Origin: Mesostigma viride | Lineage: Eukaryota > Streptophyta > Mesostigmatophyceae > Mesostigmatales > Mesostigmataceae | Direction: 5' to 3' | DNA: 64,000 bases | Assembly: GCA_009746045.1 (NCBI GenBank) | Contig: RPFO01000114.1 | Span: 1,997,411 to 2,061,410 of the forward strand | In this document: in pieces, positions 28,430 through 41,448 of the stretch | How the letters are laid out: the number at the start of each line of letters is the position of its first letter | How positions within the stretch are numbered: position 1 is the first letter of the stretch | Translations under genes and position numbers: made by a program | The notes under the pieces: model-generated | The model's database searches: none | The model's input: the letters and a program-made list of their open reading frames with translations, nothing else | What the model was told of the DNA's origin: nothing

Positions 28430-31400
28430 AATAATCTTATGCTACTTGGCATCAGCCAGGGTGCCCTGCAGGTATCCAAAAATGTGCAACGTTGCAAATG
28501 TGCTTTTTGCAGCATACCAAGGGCAGCTGCCGAGTTTGGCTGCAATCTTCAGGAGCTCATTTGCATGGTCTACGGTGCCTAAGCGGGCTGAAATCGTGCG
28601 ACATCGTGGTTTTTATGCTACTAAACGTCACCGTTGGGACCCCTGCAGGTATCCAAAAAATGTGCAACTTTGCAATCCCTCTTGGGGTACTAGAGAGACC
28701 TTAACCACCACATATGGGCCATGTTTAGAGCAAAACTGCAGCTAGGAAAAATTGACATGTCGTATTTGCACCTTTCACGTCAATTATTTTTATGCTGCTT
28801 GATGTCACCCAGGGTGCCCTGCAGGTATCCAAAACATGTGCAACTTTGCACATGTGCTTTTTGCAGCATGGCAAGGGCAGCTGCCAAGTTTGGCTGCAAT
28901 CTGAGCTCATTTGCACGGTCTAGGGTGCCTAAATGGGCTAAAACCGAGCAAAAACGCGGTTTTTATGCTATTTGACGTCACCCAGGGTGCCCTGCAGGCA
29001 TCCAAAAAATGTGCAACTTTGCACATGTTCTTTTATCAGCATGGCAAGGGCAGCTGCCAAGTTTGGCTGCAATCTGAGCTCATTTGCGTGCACGGTCTAG
29101 GGTGCCTAAACGGGCTAAAACCGAGCAAAAACGCGGTTTTTATGCTATTTGACGTCACCCAGGGTGCCCTGCAGGCATCCAAAAAATGTGCAACTTTGCA
29201 CATGTTCTTTTATCAGCATGGCAAGGGCAGCTGCCAAGTTTGGCTGCAATCTGAGCTCATTTGCATGGTCTAGGGTGCCTAAACAGGCTAAAACCGAGCA
29301 AAAATGCGGTTTTATGCTACTTGACGTCACCGTTGGGACCCCTGCAGGTATCCAAAAAATGTGCAACTTTGCAATCCCTCTTGGGGTACTAGATAGACCT
29401 TAACCACCACATATGGGCCATGTTTAGAGCAAAACTGCAGCCAGGAAAAATTGACATGTCGTATTTGCGCCTTCGCGTCAATTAATTTTATGCTACTTGG
29501 CGTCACCCAGGGTGCCCTGCAGGTATCCAAAACATGTGCAACTTTGCACATGTTCTTTTACCAGCATGGCAAGAGCAGCTGCCAAGTTTGGTTGCAATCT
29601 GAGCTCATTTGCATGGTCTAGGGTGCCTCCGGCCGCGCGCGGCAGGGCCGCCACCCGTGGACTTTTCGTGATAGACTCGGCATGGACATGTGCTACACTA
29701 GACGTGACGGGCTCACCCCCGGGCAGCCTCCTGGTTTGTCTGTAATATGGAGGCAGATGGTGCGCAAGGATAGATGGCAAGTAGTGATGAAGGAGACCAC
29801 CCCCAAGCCTGTGGGGGCTCCGCGTGTGACCAAGTATGGCATTCATAGCGATTCGGGCCGCGGTGCCCACACCCCTGTAACTAGGACCTAGATAGCTTAT
29901 ACCATCCATTCCATCCCATGTTCCCCTCCCACTGAGGACTTATGCTCACGTGACGCAGTCACGTGTCTATTAATTAATTAATTAATTAAGGGTGCCTAAA
30001 TGGGCTAAAACCGAGCAAAAACGCGGTTTTATGCTACTTGACGTCACCGTTGGGACCCCTGCAGGTATCCAAAAAATGTGCAACTTTGCAATCCCTCTTG
30101 GGGTACTAGATAGACCTTAACCACCACATATGAGTCATATTTAGAGCAAAACTGCAGCCAGAAAAAATTGACATGTCGTATTTGCGCCTTCACGTCAATT
30201 ATTTTTATGCTACTTGGCGTCACCCAGGGTGCCCTGCAGGCATCCAAAAAATGTGCAACTTTGCACATGTTCTTTTATCAGCATGGCAAGGGCAGCTGCC
30301 AAGTTTGGCTCCAATCTGAGCTCATTTGCATGGTCTAGGGTGCCTAAATGGGCTAAAACCGAGCAAAAATGCATTTTTTATGCTATTTGACGTCACCCAG
30401 GGTGCCCTGCAGGCATCCAAAACATGTGCAACTTTGCACATGTTCGTGTTTCAGCATGGCAAGAGCAGCTGCCAAGTTTGGCTGCAATCTGAGCTCATTT
30501 GCATGGTCTAGGGTGCCTAAACAGGCTAAAACCGAGCAAAAATGCGGTTTTATGCTACTTGACGTCACCGTTGGGACCCCTGCAGGTATCCAAAAAATGT
30601 GCAACTTTGCAATCCCTCTTGGGGTACTAGAGAGACCTTAACCACCACATATGGGCCATGTTTAGAGCAAAACTGCAGCCAGAAAAAATTGACATGTCGT
30701 ATTTGCGCCTTCACGTCAATTAATTTTATGCTACTTGGCGTCACCCAGGGTGCCCTGCAGGCATCCAAAAAATGTGCAACTTTGCACATGTTCTTTTATC
30801 AGCATGGCAAGGGCAGCTGCCAAGTTTGGCTCCAATCTGAGCTCATTTGCATGGTCTAGGGTGCCTAAATGGGCTAAAACCGAGCAAAAATGCATTTTTT
30901 ATGCTAGTTGACGTCACCCAGGGTGCCCTGCAGGCATCCAAAACATGTGCAACTTTGCACATGTTCGTGTTTCAGCATGGCAAGGGCAGCTGCCAAGTTT
31001 GGCTGCAATCTGAGCTCATTTGCATGGTCTAGGGTGCCTAAACAGGCTAAAACCGAGCAAAAATGCGGTTTTATGCTACTTGACGTCACCGTTGGGACCC
31101 CTGCAGGTATCCAAAAAATGTGCAACTTTGCAATCCCTCTTGGGGTACTAGATAGACCTTAACCACCACATATGGGCCATGTTTAGAGCAAAACTGCAGC
31201 CAGAAAAAATTGACATGTCGTATTTGCGCCTTCACGTCAATTAATTTTATGCTACTTGGCGTCACCCAGGGTGCCCTGCAGGCATCCAAAAAATGTGCAA
31301 CTTTGCACATGTTCTTTTATCAGCATGGCAAGGGCAGCTGCCAAGTTTGGCTCCAATCTGAGCTCATTTGCATGGTCTAGGGTGCCTAAATGGGCTAAAA

Positions 31401-31670
31401 CCGAGCAAAAATGCATTTTTTATGCTATTTGACGTCACCCAGGGTGCCCTGCAGGCATCCAAAACATGTGCAACTTTGCACATGTTCGTGTATCAGCATG
31501 GCAAGAGCAGCTGCCAAGTTTGGCTGCAATCTGAGCTCATTTGCATGGTCTAGGGTGCCTAAACAGGCTAAAACCGAGCAAAAATGCGGTTTTATGCTAC
31601 TTGACGTCACCGTTGGGACCCCTGCAGGTATCCAAAAAATGTGCAACTTTGCAATCCCTCTTGGGGTACC
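28430..31670 (-). repeat. 173-bp satellite, right arm of element C, inner block
   Basis: The same satellite as in the left arm, inverted. Here the higher-order period is 521 bp (three monomers): matching positions are 30044, 30565 and 31086. A 361-bp SINE-like element interrupts it at 29629-29989. Confidence 0.95.
29629..29989 (+). mobile_element. SINE-like insertion with 8-bp TSD in the satellite
   Basis: The insertion starts CCGGCCGCGCGCGGCAGGGC and ends with CACGTGACGCAGTCACGTGT and a TTAATTAATTAA tail. It is flanked by GGGTGCCT on both sides (29621-29628, 29990-29997), and removing it restores a normal satellite monomer. A near full-length relative is at 53697-54047 and a truncated one at 14668-14802. 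No protein is encoded. No clear pol III A and B boxes were seen. An 8-bp TSD could also fit a hAT-type element, but there are no TIRs. Confidence 0.85.
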
Positions 31671-31869
31671 ACATCATTCCAAAAAGCCATTTTTCCACCC
31701 TGAAAATTATTCTAGGATAGGCTAATGATTAGTTTGGCCTCAAATTTGGCACCAAGGTGCCTAATCAGATATCTTATGGTGGCATGTGGTCAAATAATTT
31801 TTTGGGAGTCGGCAGCATGGTAACATGGTGACATTTGCTAGCATAAAAATACCGAATTTTCAGCACTTT

Positions 31870-32620
31870 CTGGCATGTATGCGTATATAATGACATCAAA
31901 TGAACTCAGTTGGGCCTGGAACTTTGCACATGTTATAAACACATCCCATGCAGCATGCCCACAAAGTTTCAGGCTGGTTGGATCACAAAATGGTGACAGA
32001 TGCTAGCATAAATACCCCCAAAATGCAGTTTTTCAGGGTTTTCCAAGGGTTTCATCACACATATGCATATATAATGACACCAAATGAACTCAGTTGGGCG
32101 TGGAACTTTGCATATGTTCTAAACACATCCCATGCAGCATGCCCACAAAGTTTCAGGCTGGTTGGATGACAAATTGGTGACAGATGCTAGCATAAACACC
32201 ACAAAAATGCAGTTTTTCAGGGTTTTCCAAGGGTTTCATCACACATTTGCATATATAATGACATCAAATGAACTCAGTTGGACCTGGGACTTGGCACATG
32301 TTCGAAACACATCCCATGCAGCCTGCCCACAAAGCTTCAGGCTGGTTGGATGACAAACTGGTGACAAATGCTAGCATAAATACCACAAAAATGCAGTTTT
32401 TCATGGTTTTCAAGGGTTTCATCACACATGTGCATATATAATGACATCAAATGAACTCAGTTGGACCTGGAACTTGGCACATGTTCGAAACACATCCCAT
32501 GCAGCCTGCCCACAAAGCTTCAGGCTGGTTGGATAACAAATTGGTGACAGATGCTAGCATAAATACCACAGAAAAAGCAGCTTTCTATGTTCTTCCAAGG
32601 GTTTCATGGCAATCATTCCA
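31870..32620 (+). repeat. 184-bp tandem repeat in element C
   Basis: Four units with ATGAACTCAG at 31900, 32084, 32268 and 32451 (period 183-184). Each contains GCATATATAATGACATCAAA and CACAAAGTTTCAGGCTGGTT. Unrelated to the 173-bp satellite except in unit size. Confidence 0.93.
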
Positions 32621-32739
32621 CCTTGGTGTACAGAAGGTTCCAAACAACACATCATTACATTATGCATCATATTTACAATGCAGGAAGGCATACTTGGGGG
32701 CACATGCCTATAGTACAATGCATTAATAACAAAGCTCTA

Positions 32740-33135
32740 GCCAGCTAGCTAGCTATATAGTGGCTAATGCCACACCCGGGGGCACGTTCTCACGGCCCTG
32801 CATCCTTTTCCTTTTCTTCTTCTCTGCATCTGACAGGGGCCTGCCCCCCACCTTCTCATCCACCAGCCTGGTGAGCACCCTGACGTTGGTGACTTGCGTC
32901 AGCTACCCTACCCCCATGGCACGCTTGGCCTTACGCTTGGTGAAGGTGGAGGGGACCGTGGGTGCGACAGTTGGTCTGGGTTTTCATCACCCCCTTCCTA
33001 CAGTACATGCGTGTGCTCCAACGCCTAAGCAGAGAAGCACACACACACACATACACACACACACACACGTCGATCCCTTACCCACCCACCCACACACACA
33101 CACACACGTACACATGTATCCACCCACCCATGCAT
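32740..33135. other. unique segment of element C with a possible coding relic
   Basis: On the minus strand about 32760-32905 reads TNVRVLTRLVDEKVGGRPLS then DAEKKKRKRMQGRENVPPG and ends in a stop near 32758. This has a plausible composition for a protein C-terminus, but I do not recognise it. CACACA and CCCACC microsatellites follow. Confidence 0.25.
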
Positions 33136-33140
33136 ACACG

Positions 33141-33312
<172 letters not shown>

Positions 33313-33315
33313 CAT

Positions 33316-34495
33316 ACCCTCCCTCCCTCCCTCCCTCCCTCCCTCCCTCCCTCCCTCCCTCCCTCCCTCCCTCCCTCCCTCCCTCCCTCCCTCCTCCCTC
33401 CCTCCCTCCCTCCCTCCCTCCCTCCCTCCCTCCCTCCCTCCCTCCTCCCTCCCTCCCTCCCTCCCTCCCTCCCTCCCTCCCTCCCTCCCTCCTCCTCCCT
33501 CCCTCCCTCCCTCCCTCCCTCCCTCCCTCCCTCCCTCCCTCCCTCCCTCCCTCCCTCCCTCCCTCCTCCCTCCCTCCCTCCCTCCCTCCCTCCCTCCCTC
33601 CCTCCCTCCCTCCCTCCCTCCTCCCTCCCTCCCTCCCTCCCTCCCTCCCTCCCTCCCTCCCTCCCTCCCTCCCTCCCTCCTCCCTCCCTCCCTCCCTCCC
33701 TCCCTCCCTCCCTCCCTCCCTCCCTCCCTCCCTCCCTCCCTCCCTCCCTCCCTCCCTCCTCCCTCCCTCCTCCCTCCCTCCCTCCCTCCCTCCCTCCCTC
33801 CCTCCCTCCCTCCCTCCCTCCCTCCCTCCCTCCTCCCTCCCTCCCTCCTCCCTCCCTCCCTCCCTCCCTCCCTCCCTCCCTCCCTCCCCCTCCCTCCCTC
33901 CCTCCCTCCTCCCTCCCTCCCTCCCTCCCTCCCTCCTCCCTCCCTCCCTCCCTCCCTCCCTCCTCCTCCCTCCCTCCCTCCCTCCCTCCCTCCCTCCCTC
34001 CCTCCCTCCCTCCCTCCCTCCCTCCCTCCCTCCCTCCCTCCCTCCCTCCTCCTCCCTCCCTCCCTCCCTCCCTCCCTCCCTCCCTCCCTCCCTCCCTCCC
34101 TCCCTCCCTCCCTCCCTCCCTCCCTCCCTCCCTCCCTCCTCCCTCCCTCCCTCCCTCCCTCCCTCCCTCCCTCCCTCCCTCCCTCCCTCCCTCCCTCCCT
34201 CCCTCCCTCCCTCCCTCCCTCCCTCCCTCCCTCCCTCCCTCCCTCCCTCCCTCCTCCCTCCCTCCCTCCCTCCCTCCCTCCTCCCTCCCTCCCTCCCTCC
34301 CTCCCTCCCTCCCTCCCTCCCTCCCTCCCTCCCTCCCTCCCTCCCTCCCTCCCTCCCTCCCTCCCTCCCTCCCTCCCTCCCTCCCTCCCTCCCTCCCTCC
34401 CTCCCTCCTCCCTCCCTCCCTCCCTCCCTCCCTCCCTCCCTCCTCCCTCCTCCCTCCCTCCCTCCCTCCCTCCCTCCCTCCCTCCCCCCTCCCTC
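33316..34495 (+). repeat. 1.18-kb (CCCT)n block
   Basis: Polypyrimidine on plus, polypurine on minus, with occasional single-base deletions (CCT). It could form triplexes. The 525-aa SLPPSLPP and 508-aa GREGGREG frames are repeat translations. Confidence 0.97.
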
Positions 34496-34499
34496 ATTC

Positions 34500-35505
34500 A
34501 TACACCCGTTCATTCATGCATGCAGCCGCTCATCATTAACACGCCTCCGTTGGGAAACTCACGGGGTATGAACTATGAAACGGGCGGTAAGAAAGGAAGA
34601 AGGAGCCGCCTCCCCAACATGCCGCCCGGCAAAGGCAGCGATGGGCCGTCCAGGAGGGAAACACTGCGCTTTCCCTTGTACGCCGGGGTGCGCAGGCGAC
34701 GTGCGGGCACTGTCGCGTGTAAATTTGCCTGCCCGCCCCAGTCCTTCTCGGAACGCCTCCCCAGAGCATGCCGTCATGGTAAGAGCTCTTTTCGCCCGTC
34801 GCCGGAAGCTTAAACAACAAGAATACGCCGGTTAATGACCAGAAAATGGGGGGTTGTCGACGTTATAAACCAGTAGCTGTGGTTTTTCCCGCACCCCGAG
34901 CACACTCCGGACGGGGCCAGCAAGCCCCGCCCGCAGGATAAACACCGGCGATGTTGCTGCGCCCAAGGTAAGTCATATAGCTGCAAGAAAAGACGTAAAA
35001 GCGATTAAAAGCACGACATGCAGTGTTGCCCCTGTCAGCGCTCCTATAATTCTCACTTTTTCGCGGAAGGGGCGTAAAAATCGGAAACGCAAAATTAAGG
35101 GAAATCCATCGCTGGGTTTCTTTGAAATGATGTTAGGAACTGGTAGAATGTGTCCATAACCAACGAGAGCATGTTTTTCCTGTCTGTGTTTTACCTTGCA
35201 CACACACGGGTCGGGCCGGTTGGTGTGCAAAACGCCCGCCTGCTGCCCACGTGCCCTCGCTGCAGAAAAAAAAGAAACTGTTTTTCAGGTTTTTTAATGT
35301 ACGATAATTTTCCTTATGTAATTGCCGTCCGAACAAGCGAAATAACGTCCAAAATGGTTGCGTAATCAGCTCGCAATAAATTTTCGCGTCACCATAGCCG
35401 TGCACACCGAATTTCAGTCAACATTGCACGGCACACCGAATTTCGTCAAATTTCGCGCGGGAATTACCGGGGTGCGCAAGGCGCGGCGTCGGACTGATGT
35501 GACTA
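34500..35505. other. unique segment of element C, no gene recognised
   Basis: Several overlapping short frames on both strands, none with recognisable motifs. It separates the simple-repeat block from the outer satellite block. Confidence 0.4.
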
Positions 35506-36800
35506 GAGAGACCTTAACCACCACATATGGGCCATGTTTAGAGCAAAACTGCAGTCAGGAAAAATTGACATGTCGTATTTGCGCCTTCACGTCAATTATT
35601 TTTATGCTACTTGGCGTCACCCAGGGTGCCCTGCAGGCATCCAAAACATGTGCAACTTTGCACATGTTCTTTTATCAGCATGGCAAGGGCAGCTGCCAAG
35701 TTTGGCTCCAATCTGACCTCATTTGCATGGTCTAGGGTGCCTAAATGGGCTAAACCGAGCAAAACTGCATTTTTTATGCTATTTGACGTCACCCAGGGTG
35801 CCCTGCAGGCATCCAAAAAATGTGCAACTTTGCACATGTTCGTGTATCAGCATGGCAAGGGCAGCTGCCAAGTTTGGCTCCAATCTGAGCTCATTTGCAT
35901 GGTCTAGGGTGCCTAAATGGGCTAAAACCGAGCAAAAACGCGGTTTTTATGCTATTTGACGTCACCCAGGGTGCCCTGCAGGCATCCAAAAAATGTGCAA
36001 CTTTGCACATGTTCGTTTATCAGCATGGCAAGGGCAGCTGCCAAGTTTGGCTGCAATCTGAGCTCATTTGCATGGTCTAGGGTGCCTAAACAGGCTAAAA
36101 CCGAGCAAAAATGCGGTTTTATGCTACTTGACGTCACCGTTGGGACCCCTGCAGGTATCCAAAAAATGTGCAACTTTGCAATCCCTCTTGGGGTACTAGA
36201 TAGACCTTAACCACCACATATGGGCCATGTTTAGAGCAAAACTGCAGCCAGAAAAAATTGACATGTCGTATTTGCGCCTTCACGTCAATTATTTGTATGC
36301 TACTTGGCGTCACCCAGGGTGCCCTGCAGGCATCCAAAAAATGTGCAACTTTGCACATGTTCTTTTACCAGCATGGCAAGGGCAGCTGCCAAGTTTGGCT
36401 CCAATCTGAGCTCATTTGCATGGTCTAGGGTGCCTAAATGGGCTAAACCGAGCAAAAACGCGGTTTTTATGCTATTTGACGTCACCCAGGGTGCCCTGCA
36501 GGCATCCAAAAAATGTGCAACTTTGCACATGTTCTTTTATCAGCATGGCAAGGGCAGCTGCCAAGTTTGGCTGCAATCTGAGCTCATTTGCATGGTCTAG
36601 GGTGCCTAAACAGGCTAAAACCGAGCAAAACCGCGGTTTTTATGCTACTTGACGTCACCGTTGGGACCCCTGCAGGTATCCAAAAAATGTGCAACTTTGC
36701 AATCCCTCTTGGGGCACTAGATAGACCTTTACCACCACATATGAGTCATATTTAGAGCAAAACTGCAGTCAGGAAAAATTGACATGTCATATATTTGGCA
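35506..36800 (-). repeat. 173-bp satellite, right arm of element C, outer block
   Basis: About seven monomers, inverted relative to 22150-24570, ending in subterminal sequence that matches the inner edge of the left terminus. Confidence 0.93.
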
Positions 36801-36984
36801 CCAAATGCCCTGAAAAGCACCTTCACGTCAATTTTCTGACACAAGCCATAAAAAATTTTTGGTCAGAACATTGTTTTGGTGTTTTTCCCAACCATATGCG
36901 TCATTGAAGACCAAAAAACGCATATCTCAAAAAATTTGGTTTTGGTAAATGCAAATTTACCAAACCTACGGGTGTTTGGGGATA

Positions 36985-38964
36985 GCTGTCCTCACGGCCT
37001 GCGGGCAAGGCAGTGGAGGGCGTTGCCGGCCCCCCAGAGTCCTCGGCAGAGGCAGAGGGTAACTGCAAAGGGGCAGGAGTCAGCATGTCGGCGGGAAAGA
37101 GGTCGGCCTCCGCAAAGGGGGCCGCCGGAAGCCACTGCGCAGCCTGCGGGGCCCGGTTGCGCCACGTCTCGTCGAACTGCACGTGCTTGCGCTCGATGAC
37201 ACGCCCGCCGCCCGTCGCCTTGTCGGGCACCCACACGAGGTAGGCCGGGGAGTCAAGCTTGTATCCCACGAAGAGGCCATCCTCAGCGCGAGAATCAAAC
37301 TTCTCACGGGCTGCCCCCTCAACCAAGACGTGGGAGGGGCAGCCAAACACACGCATGCCGGATAAATCCGCAGGGCGCCCATACATGAGGAAGTAGGGCG
37401 TTGCGTGCTCCGGGTTGCTGCGGCAGGGCAGCCTGTTGATGATGTAGATGGCGCATGCAAAGGCTAGAGCCCAGAACTCCTTGCCGAGGCCAGCATGCGC
37501 CAGCATGCTCCTGGTCATGCTAACTGCGACGCCCCAGAATCGCTCCGCCACGCCGTTCTGCTCCGGCGTATAGGGGGACGAGAACTCTTGCCGCACGCCA
37601 TACTCGGCGCAGACGGCGCGCCAGTCCTGGCCAGTGAAAACCGCGTCTTGGTCGGAGCGAAGCTCCACAGGCGCCGTGGCCGCGGACGCCCGGAACGGCT
37701 TGATCTCCGTGGCCAGGAAGTGACGCAGGCTCCCAACGGCAGCGTCCTTCGTCTTCAAGAAGTAAACCCAGTGAAAACGAGTGGCTTCATCCGTGATGCC
37801 CAGGACATACCGCCAGTCCCCCAACACGGCAGGGGTCCGCATGGGACCTAGCAGGTCGCAGTGCAGGCGATGGCGAGGGGTCGCGCAGCGTGGCGTCGTG
37901 CTGGGGGGAAAGCTGCTCCGCCGCAAGTGACCGGCAGGGCAGGAAGGACACGTGGGAGCCTTGGGACCGTGGGTCACCATGTTTGAGGCGGGGTCGGCGG
38001 CTAGCCGAGCAATACGATCCGCGCCAGCGTGTCCGAGGCGCAGGTGCCACTGCATCAGGTCCACGGGGGCGGCTGATGTGGCGAGGGCATGGGGCGCCAC
38101 CCCGCGGAGCAAGTAAATGCCGTCACACTCCACGAGGGGGAACGTGCGGGTCCCCAAAGTGAGGCGCAGGTGCTTAAAGTCCACATCATGGCCGGCTTTA
38201 AAGAGCTGGCTCACCGAGAGTAGGCGGGCCTGAAGGCCTGGGACATACAAAGCTGGGCCGAGGTGCACGTCCGGGGTGCCGAGCCGGAGAAGCAGAGGGC
38301 CCCTGCCGCCCGCATGCAGATTGCCGCCCGAGCCGGTGATGCGCAGCCGGAAGGCGGGATCAAATCCATCGCCAAAGTCCGCCCGGTGAGGCGTCATGTG
38401 GTACGTGGCACCCGTGTCAACCACCCACTCCGGGGCACACCTAGCCGAGGCCGTTGCGGCCGTGTGAAGCACAGAAGGAGCGGTGGTTGAGGAACCAGCC
38501 GTCGAGTCCGAGGAGGTGCTGGGGCGGGGTGCCGAGAGACGACTGCCCGAGCGGGACGGGGAAGGCGCAAGGCCGTGCACTGGACGAAGCGAGGCCTGCC
38601 CGTGAGGCTGCACACCGTCGCGCAGGGAAGCACCTAAAGGGTTGGCGCGCAGGGAAGCACACAAAGGGCCTCGACCCACGTGGAACGCGTACGTCGTCTC
38701 CAAGGGAGGCAGGCCTGCGTCGGTGTGATGGGCGTGCCCGGCGCCGTCACCGCGGAGGTGAGCAGGGCGCTGGGCGGGATGGGCAGTCCAGCAGGTGGCG
38801 GCGTCATGTCCAGGCTTGGCGCAGACGGAGCAGGGCGGCCCGCGACCACGCCCGACCCCTGCGCCACCACCGCGACCACCACCGCGCCCGCCGCGCCCCC
38901 CGCTGCTACCGCCATGGCCGTGGCCGTTGCCGTGGCCATTGCCGTGGGCGCGGCCGTTGCCGTG

Positions 38965-39034
<70 letters not shown>

Positions 39035-39783
39035 CTTCCGGTGCCGTTGCTGTTGCCGTTGCCGTTGCCGCGGGCACCGCCATTCCGTGGGCCACGCCCC
39101 CGGCCAGGGGTATGGTACGCGTGGTTGGAGGCAGAGCCAGAATCTGCAGGGGACGGGAGGCCACCCGTCAGCAGATCTTCAACTTCCATCAGGCGCTGCC
39201 GCAGGACCGGAACAGTCTCGACCTCGTCAAGACGGAGGGAGATTAGCGCGGGCCGGTACTCGGCGCGCAGACCGCTGAGGACGCTGGCAATGAAGGCAGC
39301 GACTGGGAACGTAATGCCTGCAGCCTGTAGCTTGGCGTACAGCAGTTCCGAGCGGTTCACATACGGCTCCACAGTCTCGCGAGCAGTTTGACGAAGTTGG
39401 GCCATTTGTTTCCACAAGTCCAGACGCATGGACTTGGTGAGCTTGCCATGCTCATAGACCTGGATGAGCTTGGTGATGGCCAGACTGCCCAGGCGACGAT
39501 CCAGGGGGAGCGTCTGCATCAAGGCACGCGCAGGCCCATCGACGACGGCCAACAAGGCAACGTAAAGGAGCCGATCCAGTTGCACGTTCTGGACAACACC
39601 TGCCAGCACTCCAAGGAGGCCAGCATAAAGGGAAACAAGGCCCAAAAAATGGTCCTTAAAAGGGATCCACAGCGTCCAATCTGAGCCGGTAAAAACCTTG
39701 ACCCCACGAACATCCTTCAAAAGCTCCTTGCAAGCCACAAAGGAGGCTCGGGCGGGGCCCCCCCCCGCCGTACCGCGGCTCAA
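36985..39783 (-). CDS. copia Gag, protease and integrase (N-terminal part of the polyprotein)
   Basis: A frame of about 930 codons from 39783 to the element C junction. Gag: YVNRSELLYAKLQAAGI...FIASVLSGLRAEYRP region (about residues 140-175). A Gly/Asn tract encoded by a CCGTTG hexamer run (38950-39070) follows, then a zinc knuckle CSVCAKPGHDAATC (about 318). Protease: VVDTGATYHMT (about 455). Integrase: H-x3-H...C-x2-C (HLRLGH to CPSC), then the DDE residues in HCDLLGPM, LRSDQDAVFTG and YTPEQNGVAERFWG, then MRVFGCPSHVL and FVGYKLDSPAYLVW. The frame runs on past 36985 into the inserted TIR. The 39783 codon is TTG: the true N-terminus lies in another frame at 40040. Confidence 0.95.
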
Positions 39784-39864
39784 ACCACCACCGTCAACCG
39801 CCCGATTCTCACCATCGGGAGCACCGAGGGCGGCGTCCTCGTCACCACCGGGCGGGGCAAAGCC

Positions 39865-40040
39865 AGGGCAGCCAGCCCAGCTGCTGCGTCAAAAAATACT
39901 TCGCCTGGGAGACCCGAATCGGTTAGAGTTACGGATGTTGCAGTCAAAGCGGCCAGACCGGCAGAGTCGTCGGCATCAAAATCGTTACTGCCAGCAGCGC
40001 GACTCGCGGAAGCGACCTGGCTACGAGTGCCGGAAGCCAT
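39865..40040 (-). pseudogene. N-terminus of copia Gag, out of frame with the rest
   Basis: An ATG at 40040 opens MASGTRSQVASASRAAGSND. To continue into the Gag frame (GGDEDAALGAPDGENRAVDG) a one-base shift is needed somewhere in about 39860-39895, where an A6 run (TTTTTT on minus) and a C-rich stretch lie. It is either a disabling indel or, less likely, a programmed shift. Confidence 0.6.
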
Positions 40041-40100
40041 TCCAGCAAAAAACAGCAGAAAACTCCGAAAAAAAGGTAACGTTGACCAAGAGATTCCGGC

Positions 40101-40152
40101 CAGGAATCGAACCAAGCACCTTTTGTATTACGCGCCAGACGGGAATCAAACC
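40101..40152 (-). promoter_or_regulatory. two B-box-like motifs in the copia leader
   Basis: On the minus strand GGTTTGATTCCC (40141-40152) and GGTTCGATTCC (40103-40113) lie between the PBS and the Gag start. The second matches the pol III B-box consensus exactly. No complete tRNA cloverleaf can be drawn, so this may be a captured tRNA fragment. Confidence 0.4.
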
Positions 40153-40268
40153 TCCGCCTACGCTGTCGTCATGCAAATCTTGCCGAAATACACAAATCTA
40201 AAGTCAACCGCGAGCAGAGCCTCGGAAACGACTTTTACCAGCGGTAAGCAGGTCGAAAGGCGTGCGAA

Positions 40269-40284
40269 CCGCACTCCGATGCCA
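40269..40284 (-). other. primer-binding site of copia B
   Basis: TGGCATCGGAGTGCGG directly follows the 5' LTR. It resembles the TGGTATCAGAGC site used by many copia elements with initiator tRNA-Met, with differences that may reflect the alga's own tRNA. Confidence 0.75.
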
Positions 40285-40716
40285 TGTTAGGAGTGAGAAA
40301 ACAATGTTTGCCACAAAGTTTTACTTTATTTCACTCAGATAAAAATAAGTCTCAGTCGGCAGCTGGCCGGCTGCTAGTTCCACCACAGGAGTGTGTGAGG
40401 TGTGAGGTACTGAGAGAGCAAACAAGGTGCGTAGCTTCGCCTTTTAAACAATTCCAGGCTCAGCTACTGGGTAGCAGTTATGATCTACCTACAACGTGGC
40501 CACACCAAACCGGTTCTTTTCTGACTGTGTGGCAGTTACAATCATAACGTGATCTCAAGCCAACCATTCACAACCAAAGTTCAAGGTCAGTCACAGAATG
40601 ACTGGGTCACTTATGGAACAGAACTTAAACATGCGGCACATGCCCGTCCATGTAGTCCAGAGCTAGCACTAAACTATAAGTACTAGTTTCAGGCAGGTGT
40701 GTCGATACTTCTGACA
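40285..40716 (-). repeat. 5' LTR of copia B
   Basis: 432 bp, TG...CA, no difference seen from the 3' LTR. Followed by the GTTTT duplication at 40717-40721. On the minus strand, transcription would start here. Confidence 0.93.
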
Positions 40717-40862
40717 GTTTTCTTATTCCGGCGCCCAATGGCCTCCGGGACAGGCGCGCCGCGCCAGACTCGCCCGCCTTTGGGCTTTGGGCGTCTTGGA
40801 ATTTGGCTTTGGGCGTCTTGGAAGTTGGCTTTGGGCGTTTGCTCTTTTGGCAGATTTCTACA

Positions 40863-41138
40863 CTACACTGGTACTACGTAAAAAAGCACAGACTGGTGCG
40901 GCGTAACATTTTTAAACTTGGTAAAATTACCGCCGCACAGCCAGCCAGAACTGGACAAGGTGATGGCCGCAAGTAGTCGTTGCTGGGCTATCGTATTTGT
41001 AGCATGGGGCGTTTCACCGAGTCTACGGTTAGCATGATGGGGAGGATTCCTAACCTTCATTATGTGGGTTAAGTAGGGGTGGTCATAGTGGCCGGTTTCC
41101 CTCGCTTCCTTGTAAACCAGGCTCTGCGTCAAGATCAC
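40863..41138 (-). other. 91-codon open frame in the outer arm of D, duplicated at 46785-47060
   Basis: The frame beginning MILTQSLVYKEARETGHYDH and ending LFYVVPV is identical in both arms. No motif is recognised. Identity shows only that the arms are nearly identical; it is not evidence of translation. Confidence 0.4.
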
Positions 41139-41448
41139 AGACGACCGGGTAAGTAGTTGTTCCAGTCTGTTCTAGTTTGTATGACGCCTGCTATTAGGCG
41201 TTCTTGTTATTGTCGTTCATCATCGCCGTGACCGTCGTGGCCAGCAGCGTGCTTTTTTTACATACCGGATGGTGTCGACTTGTGTATTGATAGCGCATTG
41301 GTGAATATCGCTGCATGGAGGAATATCGGCTACAACCCGCGGGAAAGTGCTGGCTCCAATGTTCTTTTTGTATGCAGGCTGACGGCACTGCCAAGCCGGA
41401 GACGAATATGACGCTCGTTAAAATGCCAGTCATTCAGACCGACTGCGC

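Noticed and set aside
38454-39391. Plus-strand Arg- or Ala/Val-rich frames
   Set aside because: Shadows of copia Gag and its CCGTTG hexamer run.
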